A stretch of DNA of 43,350 bases, taken from positions 1 through 43,350 of the forward strand of contig CALXZP010000013.1 of assembly GCA_944393255.1 (NCBI GenBank), given 5' to 3'. Origin of the DNA: an uncultured Clostridia bacterium. GTDB lineage: Bacteria > Bacillota > Clostridia > UBA1381. Below are positions 9,901 to 17,891 of the stretch, one piece after another. How positions within the stretch are numbered: the stretch's first letter is position 1; every line of letters starts with the position of its first letter. Both the position numbers and the translations under genes were made by a program. The notes beneath the pieces are model-generated. The model was not told where the DNA came from. It did no database searches and saw nothing but the letters and a program-made list of their open reading frames with translations.

Positions 9901-11490
9901 TTTGATGACGGAGGCAGAGCAGAGGTCATGCTGAGCGGAGAGGTCGAAGCAGGCAGACTGAGCTATGAGAGCGGCGATACCGTATATCTTTGCATAAAGC
10001 ACGGCAGCGGCAGACATGATTATGACGATATAACGATATGGAGGCACGGCGGAGCTTCCGAGTCGGATAAGGCGGTAAAGGTATATACGCCGTATCTCAG
10101 CGGGAATGAGGCGGTAGTGACCGTTACGAATACCACGGATTCAGAGGCTCAGGTATGCGTATATGCGGCCTCGTACGAGGGCGGCGCACTCACCGGAGTG
10201 AGAGAGGCGGAAGCATCTGTGGAGCCGGGAGCCGTCAGCAAGGAGATAAGGATAGCGGCGAATGCGGGGGACGTTATCTACGTCTGGGATGAGGCGCAGC
10301 GTCCGTACCGCGCGGAAACGAAGCTTGAGGAGCAGGCTATGCTGACCTCATGGACGGCGGCGCAGATGGAGTTCCGTGATGAGATAGAGCCGGTTACGCC
10401 GCTTTCCGGCAGCATTGTAAGGCAGGAGATAATGCTTTCCCGGACAGGCGACAATATGCAGCTAACGCTGTCAAATGAATACGGCAAGGAGCCGCTCGTT
10501 ATAAGCGGACTGCGTTTTGCAAAGCCGCTCGGAGGCAGCATGATAGATATAGCTACGGATACAGCCGTGACCTTTAACGGAAGCGAGGCTGTGACCGTTC
10601 CGGCAGGGCAGACCGTTCTCAGCGACCCGATATTGTTCGACGCGGGCAGCGACGGCAGGATAGCGGTAACGATGAGCATAGAGAGCGCTCCGGCTGTGAT
10701 AACCGGGCATGAGGTGTCGCTCACTACAACGTATATAAGGCGCGGCGGCACCGCTTCGGATATATCCATGATCGGCAGCGAAACGAATGAGGAGTGGTTC
10801 TTCATCTCGTCGGTCGATGTTATGCAGCCGGCGGACAACGGGGTAATAGTATGTCTCGGCGATTCGATAACGGACGGAGTCGGAGCTATGTCCGCCTCGG
10901 ATACATGGCCGGCGCTCTTAAACGCGCGGCTCAAGGCAGATCCCGAAACGGCGGGACTTTCGGTAGTAAACCAGGGTATCGGCGGAAACAAGGTCAACGG
11001 CTACAGCTGGGGCGACAGGGCGAGATGGCGCTATGAGCGCGATGTGCTTGAGCAGAAGGGTGTTAAATACCTGATCATCCTCGAGGGTATAAACGATATA
11101 GGCGGCAAGAGCGAGGACGTCAACGGTGAATACGACGGCAGCAGCCCGGACGGAACTCTTACCGGCGGAATAATAGAAGCCTATGAGGAGATAATAGCCG
11201 CGGCGCGCGAAAAGGGTATCAAGGTCATAGGCGCGACCATACTGCCGTGCGGAAAAAGCGGCTATTATGCGGACGGTCAGGATGGCATGGAGGCTATGCG
11301 GCAGAAGCTCAATACATGGATAAGGACAGAGGGGAATTTCGATGCGGTAATAGATTTCGACGCTGTTACAGCCGACCCCGCCGAGCCGAAAAACATACTT
11401 GACGCATACGACTGCGGCGACGGTCTCCATCCGGGCAATGAAGGCTATAAGGCTATGGCAGACTCAATAGATCTGTCGCTGTTTAAATAA
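6934..11490 (+). CDS. Secreted CBM22-like/GH43/CBM6/two jelly-roll modules/SGNH esterase
   Basis: 1518 residues. A signal peptide (cut near VSA-RE) is followed by a CBM4_9/CBM22-like domain (about 30-185, starting NGGFENG and ending FYVDDVSI). The GH43 domain (about 200-540) has the three expected acids: Asp214 in FGADPFAM, Asp350 in MFDPAVY and Glu414 in EDSGMHKY. It is of the arabinoxylan arabinofuranohydrolase type. CBM6 lies at about 551-676. Two modules of the YLCI...YDN type (about 685-847 and 867-1036) follow, then an Ig-like domain and a XynE-type SGNH esterase with Ser1311 in GDSITDG and Asp1496/His1499 in DGLHP. The C-terminal third is a paralogue of the end of the GH115 protein. 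ATG 6934 has GGAGGG 7 nt upstream. It is the first gene of the P1 operon. Likely role: removal of arabinose and acetyl side groups from xylan; exact specificity is inferred. Confidence 0.9.
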   Translation: MRKITSLVLAVSVAGGCMTGTAAVSAREAEVELVANGGFENGTAEPWNAFCGSTIAVSGEEAHSGDHSLKITERTAANSGAIIDLSGGDIAPGETYKISGWVKYNEGPDMLAYNVILIGNKSDGKPDYKLTANAAAKKGEWTLLEASYTVPEELNTTEKAEFYFETAAAEDGVYYDFYVDDVSIMKETESDAKPALAKTVGRTNPLMGYDFGADPFAMEYDGRLYVYMTADAFTYGDNGEVGANSYGKIHTIKVISSEDLINWTDHGEIPVGGRAIENGAAKWATNSWAPSVVHKTIDGEEKFFLYFADNASGIGVLESDSPIGPFTDPIGGPIVNGSTPGAEGVVWMFDPAVYVDDDGRAYMYFGGGVPAQPDGTILPEDALHPRTARVIELGEDMTSTVGEAVMIDAPGILEDSGMHKYNDTYYYSYCTNFNVDGLEDEDGSVYPSGTICYMTSDSPMGPFTYRGAVLNNMWGFFQMGGNNHHAIFEYKDNYYITYHARTLEKAMGYDDKDCRSAHINKVEFNDDGTMKPVTADYLGDPIDGVTISAAEKLEAETIAYASDISVERIDDTVNTKVTGVTNGSWTSAANVDLGSGELRYISARVLGKAGGTVEIRYDSVNGETAGTIEIGASQDAWHTVSAAVTPAEGVHDVYFVYKGGDGAELFDIDYWQFGTEPLEEEEKPVRKVIFSDDFSTDDNAALYSAYAPDTLDNENSGVMYGKLVYSYTSDWDDERCMRMDITELVKESGADSIGASAVMGSFWWGTSDEDLVTSSMFIDVTDAEGNSVNTYQLDRKPGSYGELVFTDNRAEVELSGEADISYGADNKIYLCIKNGTGYQDYDNMTIWTNENGSGGDPSETDKPEQDTRVIVFSDDFTSEEHIGRYAPYAEGTLDESADAPSGIEYGTLVYNFAEGWGDDHGMRMDITDIVSGNALDDFGVNAGFGSYYWGNSDETIARASMSIEVVGANGDTKDTIDLCSMPDKYADLVFDDGGRAEVMLSGEVEAGRLSYESGDTVYLCIKHGSGRHDYDDITIWRHGGASESDKAVKVYTPYLSGNEAVVTVTNTTDSEAQVCVYAASYEGGALTGVREAEASVEPGAVSKEIRIAANAGDVIYVWDEAQRPYRAETKLEEQAMLTSWTAAQMEFRDEIEPVTPLSGSIVRQEIMLSRTGDNMQLTLSNEYGKEPLVISGLRFAKPLGGSMIDIATDTAVTFNGSEAVTVPAGQTVLSDPILFDAGSDGRIAVTMSIESAPAVITGHEVSLTTTYIRRGGTASDISMIGSETNEEWFFISSVDVMQPADNGVIVCLGDSITDGVGAMSASDTWPALLNARLKADPETAGLSVVNQGIGGNKVNGYSWGDRARWRYERDVLEQKGVKYLIILEGINDIGGKSEDVNGEYDGSSPDGTLTGGIIEAYEEIIAAAREKGIKVIGATILPCGKSGYYADGQDGMEAMRQKLNTWIRTEGNFDAVIDFDAVTADPAEPKNILDAYDCGDGLHPGNEGYKAMADSIDLSLFK

Positions 11491-11498
11491 GAACTGAG

Positions 11499-11526
11499 CT
11501 CCGGGCGGCGGCGCTGCCGTCCGGGG
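11499..11526 (+). other. Intercistronic hairpin
   Basis: CTCCGGGCGGC (11499-11509) pairs with GCCGTCCGGGG (11516-11526), allowing two G-U pairs, around a 6-nt loop. No U-tract follows; the next ribosome site begins 8 nt later. It is more likely an mRNA-stabilising or processing element than a terminator. Confidence 0.5.
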
Positions 11527-11548
11527 ACTTATGAAAGGAGCTGGACAT

Positions 11549-14500
11549 ATGTTTAGAAAATTCATAAAAAAGGCTGTCCCGGCAATGCTGACCATGGCGG
11601 TCGCGGCGTCGTCGTTTGCGGAAACGGGCGCTTTGGCGTATTACGCAGACTCGAACGGTACCTCAAACGATAACGGCGACGGCACTTACACAAACCCTGT
11701 GCTGAATACGGATGTTGCCGACCCGGATGTGATATGCGCGCCGGGGCCGGACGGTAAGGAGGCTTACTATATGGTAAGCACCGCAATGCAGTATTCTCCG
11801 GGCTGTCCGATAATGAAATCGACCGACCTCGTGAACTGGGAAACTGTAAACTACCTTTTCGATTCGCTCGATTACGATAACGATAAGCTGTCTATGCGAA
11901 ACGGACAGCAGGCTTACGGCAACGGACAGTGGGCGACCAGCATACGGTATAACGAGATAAACAAAATGTTTTATATCCTCACATTCTCGTACACGACCGG
12001 TACAACGCAGGTCTACACGTCGGCGGACGTTGAGAACGGGCCGTGGAAGAAGTCGGAGTTCAAATGCTTCCACGATCCTTCTATATTTATAGATACGGAC
12101 GGCAGGATATATGTATATTACGGACAGAACTCCCTCTACTGCAAGGAGCTTGTGGAGGAGGACGGCTACCTCTCCGTAAAGGAGGAGGAGAGCGACCCGA
12201 ATGACGAGGGCGTGAACGTTATACCCGATATGGGCGACTTTGATGTGCCCGATACCATATACGAGGATGCGGAGCCGCCTGAAAATTTCTATATAAAGGG
12301 CGAGGGTACGCATGCATACAAGGTAGACGGCAAATATTACCTCATATCAATAACGTGGCCGCACGGAAAGGTATGGCCTGACCGTGACGAGTATTGGAAG
12401 CGCGGCGAGATATGCTTCAGGAGCATACCGGATGAAAACGGCGAGCACCATCCTTACGGGCCGTTCGAGGGTATGCTCGTAATGAACCAGACTGCGGACT
12501 ACGACGGCTATAAAGGCGGCGGCGGCCCGGGTCAGGGCGGTATAACGAACGCGATAGGCGGCAGCAACCGCTCAAGCGAAGGCAATTGGTACGGCATTAT
12601 ATTCCAGGACAGGGGCGCGCTCGGAAGGTGTCCGCTGCTCATAAACGTTGACTGGAACGTACCGGGCTATGAGGGCTGGCCGATGATGAGCGCCGCAGAA
12701 ACGGGTAACATCCCTGCGGAGAGCGGAGTGAACAGCGCGATGAGTTCGATAACTAAGTCTGACGAGTTCGACAACGGCAGCAAGCTGAACTATGCCCCGG
12801 TAGTGACAAAGGAGCCGGAAATGACGCTTATGGACGCGCGTGCGGCTGCAGAGACTACAGTCAGAGCGGTCTATGCGTATCAGGATGAAAACGGTCAGGA
12901 GCAGCGCATAGATATCGGCAGCGCAGGAAATGACGGCAGCGGCTGGAGCGAGCTGAGCGGAACGTTCACGACCGGAAGCAGCCTCAAATACGGGCGTATC
13001 GAGATATGCGCCGATAATGCCGAGGTCGGTTTCTATCTTGACGACGCGTCGCTTCGCGGCGCCGATGATACGGAATATCTCAATAACGGTGAGATGAGCG
13101 ACAATGAGGGCGCTAAGCCTTGGTATTGGGGCCCTACTTCCGTTTGGGATAATGCCGCGGGCAAAAATGTTGATACGGCAGTTGCGGAAACGAACTCGCA
13201 GGAATATAAGACCGCCGCGCCGTCCATGTACGTGCACAGCAGGCAGTCGGCTCAGGCGGGAGCTATGCAGTATGTAAACGGAGACGGCGAGAACCCCATA
13301 TCTCCTGAAACGGAATACAGCTTCAGCGTATGGGTAAAGACCGAGCCGCAGTCCGAGCCGGGGCCGGATTCGGGATATATCGAGAGCGGCGAATATATGA
13401 TAAACGGCAGCATGGAGGACGTGTACGAGGGACACCCGAGCTATTGGGACGTTTACGAAAATGCTTCCGTTACCGCTGACGATACTGAATTTACCGACGG
13501 AACAACAGGGCTTAAGGTGAGCGGCAGAGCTTCCGCTTCGGACGGCGTAATGCAGTATGTGAGCGCCGACTTTAAGGCGGGAAAGGAATATAAGTTATCT
13601 TTCAATGTAAAAACGGACGAGGCTGACACGGTAAAGGCGGTGCTTTTGAGCAACTATTCAGAAGAGGTGCCTATCGTGAGCGGCGGCACGGAAGCGGGAG
13701 TATGGACGGAGCTGAGCGGACAGTTCACGGCTCCGGAGGATTTCGACGGAGGCTATATCAAGTTCATAACAGAGGATACAAATACCGATTTCTATATGGA
13801 CGAAGCTTCTATGGCAATGCTTACAAACCTCGGTACGGATCTGATATCGAACGGCAGCTTTGAAACGGGCATCGCGCCGTGGGCGCCGAGATACAATAAC
13901 GGAACGACTATCGCGCAGAGCGGAGACGCTGCGGCTGAGGGTGCAAGCAGCATGTATGTAAGCGGAAGAACTCAGACCGGCGACGGGCCTATGTATGACG
14001 TTACGGGCAGGATAAGCCGTCAGCGCGAATATAAAATAAGCGCTATGGTACGGTATGACGAGGGCCCGGACAAAAAGACCTTTAATCTGACTATGGAGCA
14101 TGTGAATGAAAACGGCGACATGGGCTGGTATGTGCTTGGCAGCGTTGAAGCGCAAAAGGGTGAATGGTGCGAGATCGCCGGAAACGCGGTCATCGGCGAA
14201 GATATAGGAGTTAAGGAAAACAGACTGTATTTTGAAACTTCGTACAACGGCTCGCCCGATCCGGAGAACGACCTGATGGATTTCTATGTTGACGATGTAT
14301 CGGTGATAGAGCTCCCGGCTGAGGAATGGGTAGCGCGCCAGGAGGGCGAGCACGAGCCGAACGGGTCATATCTCGGCCTTGCATGGCAGTGGAACCACAA
14401 TCCCGATAACCGGTACTGGTCGCTTACGGAGCGCGAGGGCTATCTGAGACTCAAAACGACCGGCGTTGTCGATAATATACAGCAGGCGAGGAACACGCTC

Positions 14501-16120
14501 ACGCAGCGCACGTTCGGGCCGGAGTGCTCCGGCTGGGTATCGATGGATACGGCCAGCATGAGGAACGGAGACTATGCCGGACTTGCCGCGCTGCATTCGA
14601 AGTACGGCTTCATAGGCGTTAAGAAACACGGCGGAAAGAAGTATATCGTTTATGTGCATACCGATTCCCAGCCTGCCGACCGCGACGAGATGATGAACGT
14701 TGTTCCGGATGAACAGATAATAACAGAGCTTAAACAGGACGTGGTATACCTCAAGAACGAGTATACGTTTGACGGGACTGTGAGCGGCGATACCGTAACC
14801 TTCTATTACAGCTATGACGGCGAGAGCTGGACAAAGGCGGCAGCGCTCGGAAACCTTGAATATAGTATGCTCCACTTCACCGGATATAAGTTCGCGCTGT
14901 TCAATTTTGCTACCAATTCCGTGGGCGGCTATGTCGATTTCGATTATTTCAGAGTTGACGATAAGCTCAGCGGCAGAGGCGGAAAGGTTGAAATAGACGC
15001 AAGGCTCGGAGAAACAACAGGCGGCGTACTCACCGTGGACGCCGAGGTCAATGATCCGTATTACCGCGGTATGGAGGTCTACGCCGCTGCGTATGACGAG
15101 AGCGGTAAGCTTATCGCGCTCGAACGGAAGGAGACGGACAGCAGCATGACATGCGAATTTAAACTGAACATAGGCGATGCGGAAAATTATAAAGTCAAGC
15201 TGTATGCGTGGGACGGCATGGAGCCGCTTTCCGCGACTGCCGAGGCGAAAGCGCCGGGCTCGGTAACGCCCGCCGAATTTATGGAGGGCGTGCGCGCGGG
15301 ACTTTCGGAAAATGAACCGCAGGGCATTACTGCGGAAAGACCCGGGACCGATTACGGCGATCTTCAAAAACACACCTACTATTCCGAAACGGCGGAGCGT
15401 GACACGAATGTGAACGTACTGCTGCCGCCGGGCTACGATGAGAGCAGGGAGTATCCCGTGCTGTATATGCTCCACGGCTACTGGGGCAACGAGGACTCTC
15501 TCCTCGACGCCGGCGACGCATCGCTCAGGCTCAGGCAGATACTCGGCAACCTCGTAGAGGACGGCGAGGCTGAGGAAATGATAGTGGTGTTCCCGTATAT
15601 ATACTGCAGCAAGGATAAGCCGGTCTGTACCGGTATGGATCTTGAGAATACCTTAAATTACGATAACTTTATAAACGATCTCACCACAAGTCTTATGCCG
15701 TTCATTGAGGAAAACTTTTCGGCAAAGACGGGACGTGAGAACACGGCTATAACCGGCTTTTCGCAGGGCGGCAGAGAAGCTCTGTTCATAGGTATAACGC
15801 GCTCCGACCTCTTCGGCTATGTCGGCGGCGTGTGCCCGGCTCCGGGACTTACGCCCGGTGCAGACCTGAGTCAGCATCCGGGTCAGCTTCAGGAGAGCGA
15901 GCTTAAGATAGATAAGTCGAAGGGCGAGCCGTACCTGCTCATGGTAAGCGCCGCGGTAAACGACGGCGTAGTCGGCGACGCTCCGTATAATTATCATGAT
16001 ATACTTACGGAAAACGGCGAAGACCACGTTTGGCACACCATAGCCAACGGCGACCACGGCGGTAACTCGATAAGACCGCATTTCTATAACTTTGCAAAGG
16101 CGGTATTCAAAGCCGAATAA
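11549..16120 (+). CDS. Secreted GH43 with CBM array nested in its C2 domain, plus CE1 feruloyl-esterase-like domain
   Basis: 1523 residues from ATG 11549, chosen because AAAGGAG lies 8 nt upstream; the in-frame ATG at 11531 falls before that site. A signal peptide (to about residue 30) is followed by a GH43 catalytic domain (about 48-395) of the beta-xylosidase/arabinofuranosidase type, with Asp58 (VADPDV), Asp176 (FHDPSIF) and Glu252 (GEGTHAY). The GH43_C2 concanavalin-like domain starts at SDEFDNGSKL (about 404-414), breaks off, and resumes at LGLAWQWNHNP (942) to about 1140. Some 520 residues of CBM4_9/CBM22-like domains (including about 611-757 and 765-922) sit in between. An Ig-like domain (about 1146-1236) precedes a CE1 esterase with Ser1405 in GFSQGG and a likely catalytic His1503 in DHGG. 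Expected role: release of xylose or arabinose and of feruloyl or acetyl esters; substrate is inferred. Confidence 0.88.
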   Translation: MFRKFIKKAVPAMLTMAVAASSFAETGALAYYADSNGTSNDNGDGTYTNPVLNTDVADPDVICAPGPDGKEAYYMVSTAMQYSPGCPIMKSTDLVNWETVNYLFDSLDYDNDKLSMRNGQQAYGNGQWATSIRYNEINKMFYILTFSYTTGTTQVYTSADVENGPWKKSEFKCFHDPSIFIDTDGRIYVYYGQNSLYCKELVEEDGYLSVKEEESDPNDEGVNVIPDMGDFDVPDTIYEDAEPPENFYIKGEGTHAYKVDGKYYLISITWPHGKVWPDRDEYWKRGEICFRSIPDENGEHHPYGPFEGMLVMNQTADYDGYKGGGGPGQGGITNAIGGSNRSSEGNWYGIIFQDRGALGRCPLLINVDWNVPGYEGWPMMSAAETGNIPAESGVNSAMSSITKSDEFDNGSKLNYAPVVTKEPEMTLMDARAAAETTVRAVYAYQDENGQEQRIDIGSAGNDGSGWSELSGTFTTGSSLKYGRIEICADNAEVGFYLDDASLRGADDTEYLNNGEMSDNEGAKPWYWGPTSVWDNAAGKNVDTAVAETNSQEYKTAAPSMYVHSRQSAQAGAMQYVNGDGENPISPETEYSFSVWVKTEPQSEPGPDSGYIESGEYMINGSMEDVYEGHPSYWDVYENASVTADDTEFTDGTTGLKVSGRASASDGVMQYVSADFKAGKEYKLSFNVKTDEADTVKAVLLSNYSEEVPIVSGGTEAGVWTELSGQFTAPEDFDGGYIKFITEDTNTDFYMDEASMAMLTNLGTDLISNGSFETGIAPWAPRYNNGTTIAQSGDAAAEGASSMYVSGRTQTGDGPMYDVTGRISRQREYKISAMVRYDEGPDKKTFNLTMEHVNENGDMGWYVLGSVEAQKGEWCEIAGNAVIGEDIGVKENRLYFETSYNGSPDPENDLMDFYVDDVSVIELPAEEWVARQEGEHEPNGSYLGLAWQWNHNPDNRYWSLTEREGYLRLKTTGVVDNIQQARNTLTQRTFGPECSGWVSMDTASMRNGDYAGLAALHSKYGFIGVKKHGGKKYIVYVHTDSQPADRDEMMNVVPDEQIITELKQDVVYLKNEYTFDGTVSGDTVTFYYSYDGESWTKAAALGNLEYSMLHFTGYKFALFNFATNSVGGYVDFDYFRVDDKLSGRGGKVEIDARLGETTGGVLTVDAEVNDPYYRGMEVYAAAYDESGKLIALERKETDSSMTCEFKLNIGDAENYKVKLYAWDGMEPLSATAEAKAPGSVTPAEFMEGVRAGLSENEPQGITAERPGTDYGDLQKHTYYSETAERDTNVNVLLPPGYDESREYPVLYMLHGYWGNEDSLLDAGDASLRLRQILGNLVEDGEAEEMIVVFPYIYCSKDKPVCTGMDLENTLNYDNFINDLTTSLMPFIEENFSAKTGRENTAITGFSQGGREALFIGITRSDLFGYVGGVCPAPGLTPGADLSQHPGQLQESELKIDKSKGEPYLLMVSAAVNDGVVGDAPYNYHDILTENGEDHVWHTIANGDHGGNSIRPHFYNFAKAVFKAE

Positions 16121-16126
16121 ATATCA

Positions 16127-16161
16127 TTTGCGGCAGGAGCTGTTATAGCTTCTGCCGCAAA
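16127..16161 (+). other. Intercistronic hairpin before the GH39 gene
   Basis: A 15-bp stem (16127-16141 with 16147-16161, one G-U pair) closes a GTTAT loop. No U-tract follows; the GGAGGAG ribosome site starts 6 nt later. Its lower arm shares the GCGGCAG sequence seen around the 6659 terminator. It could protect upstream mRNA or attenuate transcription. Confidence 0.55.
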
Positions 16162-16179
16162 GTGTATGGAGGAGAGCAT

Positions 16180-17700
16180 ATGACGGAAGAGATATATGTA
16201 AAAAAGACGGATACTGTAAAGGAGTTCCGGAACAATGTTGATTTCTGTGTTGGAACGGGGCGGATGGGGCTGGCGCTGCATGAGGAATATATGGAGCAGC
16301 TCCGGTTTGTGCAGAGCGAGATAGGCTTTAAGCATATACGCGGTCACGGTCTGTTCTGCGATGATATGGCGATATACCAGTTCAGGGAGGACGAGGAAGG
16401 GAATAAGGTGCTCGAATATAATTTCACGTATCTTGACCGCGTTTTTGACGGGTATCTCAGGCTCGGCATACGTCCGTTTCTGGAGCTCGGTTTTATGCCG
16501 TCTGAGCTGGCGAGCGGCGATCAGACAGTATTCTATTGGAAGGGCAACGTAACTCCGCCGAAGGACTACGGCGGCTGGAGAGAGCTTGTAAAGGCGCTTC
16601 TGGAGCATCTCATAAGCCGGTACGGCAGGGACGAGGCAACGTCATGGCCGGTGGAGGTGTGGAACGAGCCGAACCTGAAAGGTTTCTGGAAGGACGCGGA
16701 TATGGAGGAGTATTTCAAGCTGTTCCGCGAGACGTTCTATGCTGTGAAAGAGGTTGACGAGAGCTTCCGCGTGGGCGGCCCGGCTGTATGCGGCGGAACG
16801 GACGAGGTCTGGATAAAGGCGTTTCTGGATTTCTGCGACAGCAATGGGATAGATATTGATTTCATAACACGCCACCATTATACGTGCGGCATTTCCGAGA
16901 GGATAGGGCATTATGCATATCCCGACCCGGATGATCCGCAGGCCGGCAGGGACAACTTGAAAACGACCCGCGATATAGCGGACAGCTACGACCGTTTCCG
17001 CGGAAAGGAGATACATATAACCGAGTTCAACACCTCGTGGTATCCGAGAACTGTCATACACGACACTAACTTTAACGCCGCGTACACAGCTCACCAGCTT
17101 TCATGGCTCGGCGATCTGAACGAGTCGTATTCGTACTGGACGTTCGGCGATGTTTTCGAGGAAACGGGAGTGCCGTTCAGCCTGTTCCACGGCGGGTTCG
17201 GCATGGTGGCGAACGGCTGTATACCGAAGCCGACCTTTTGGAGCTTCAAGTTCTACAAGTATCTGAGCGAGCGCGGCGCCGAGTGCGTTTACCGCTCCGA
17301 AAATGCCGTTATCATGAGGAAAGAGGACGGCGGCTGGTGCGGTACAGCATGGAATTTCAGCATGGACGGCGGCGGTGAGGAGCTTGAGCTGGCGCTGTCG
17401 CTCGAGGCGGAGAACGGAGAGTATTCGTTCGTTATGCAGACGGTGGATCCCGAGGTCTGCAACCCGCTGAAGCTGTGGCATGATATAGGCGAGCCGAAAA
17501 CCCCCGATGCGGCGCAGCTCGATATCATAAAGCGCGGGGCGTACCCGCTTGCCGCTTCCGCAAGGCTTGAGGCGGCGGACGGCAGGCTTGAAAAGCGGAT
17601 ACGGGTGCGCGATAACGGCGTGGTGTATTTTGAACTCACGCCCTCGGAGCTGACCTGTGACAGAGGCTACGACTACCGCCGCGTTACGGAGATAAGATGA
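16180..17700 (+). CDS. Cytoplasmic GH39 beta-xylosidase
   Basis: 506 residues without a signal peptide. ATG 16180 was chosen because GGAGGAG (16168-16174) lies 5 nt upstream; the in-frame GTG at 16162 precedes that site. The chain matches GH39: FRNNVDFCVGTGRM near the start, the acid/base Glu163 in VEVWNEPN, and the nucleophile Glu282 in HITEFNTSW, followed by a small beta-sandwich tail. Known members hydrolyse xylo-oligosaccharides from the non-reducing end with retention. Lacking an export signal, it should act on oligosaccharides brought in by the ABC importer encoded about 14 kb downstream. It is the last gene of the P1 operon, followed by a 13-bp hairpin. Beta-xylosidase is the best call; other GH39 activities are less likely in this setting. 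Confidence 0.9.
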   Translation: MTEEIYVKKTDTVKEFRNNVDFCVGTGRMGLALHEEYMEQLRFVQSEIGFKHIRGHGLFCDDMAIYQFREDEEGNKVLEYNFTYLDRVFDGYLRLGIRPFLELGFMPSELASGDQTVFYWKGNVTPPKDYGGWRELVKALLEHLISRYGRDEATSWPVEVWNEPNLKGFWKDADMEEYFKLFRETFYAVKEVDESFRVGGPAVCGGTDEVWIKAFLDFCDSNGIDIDFITRHHYTCGISERIGHYAYPDPDDPQAGRDNLKTTRDIADSYDRFRGKEIHITEFNTSWYPRTVIHDTNFNAAYTAHQLSWLGDLNESYSYWTFGDVFEETGVPFSLFHGGFGMVANGCIPKPTFWSFKFYKYLSERGAECVYRSENAVIMRKEDGGWCGTAWNFSMDGGGEELELALSLEAENGEYSFVMQTVDPEVCNPLKLWHDIGEPKTPDAAQLDIIKRGAYPLAASARLEAADGRLEKRIRVRDNGVVYFELTPSELTCDRGYDYRRVTEIR

Positions 17701-17729
17701 AATAATACGCCGGTACAGCCGGCTGAATG

Positions 17730-17758
17730 ATAAACGGAGCGGACGCCGCTCCGTTTAT
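17730..17758 (+). terminator. Hairpin terminator after the GH39 gene
   Basis: A perfect 13-bp inverted repeat (17730-17742 with 17746-17758) surrounds a 3-nt loop. The tail is CTATTATAT rather than a T-run, so intrinsic termination may be weak. Its place between the P1 operon and promoter P2 supports a terminator role. Confidence 0.6.
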
Positions 17759-17811
17759 CTATTATATAGAAAAAATACCGATATATTAAAAATTACGCAT
17801 AAGTTTATAAA

Positions 17812-17848
17812 TTTGATAATTTTAATAAGTGAAAAAATATAGTATAAT
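17812..17848 (+). promoter_or_regulatory. Promoter P2 with TTTGATAATTT box
   Basis: TTTGATAATTT (17812-17822), 20 bp, then TATAAT (17843-17848). The -35 position reads TTTTAA (17820-17825) with a 17-bp spacer, a weak match that suggests activator dependence. The start point would be near 17855, leaving a leader of about 37 nt before the GH10 gene. Confidence 0.75.
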
Positions 17849-17891
17849 AGTATCATGTTAATAATAGCTTAAAAACGGAAAGGAGAAAATC

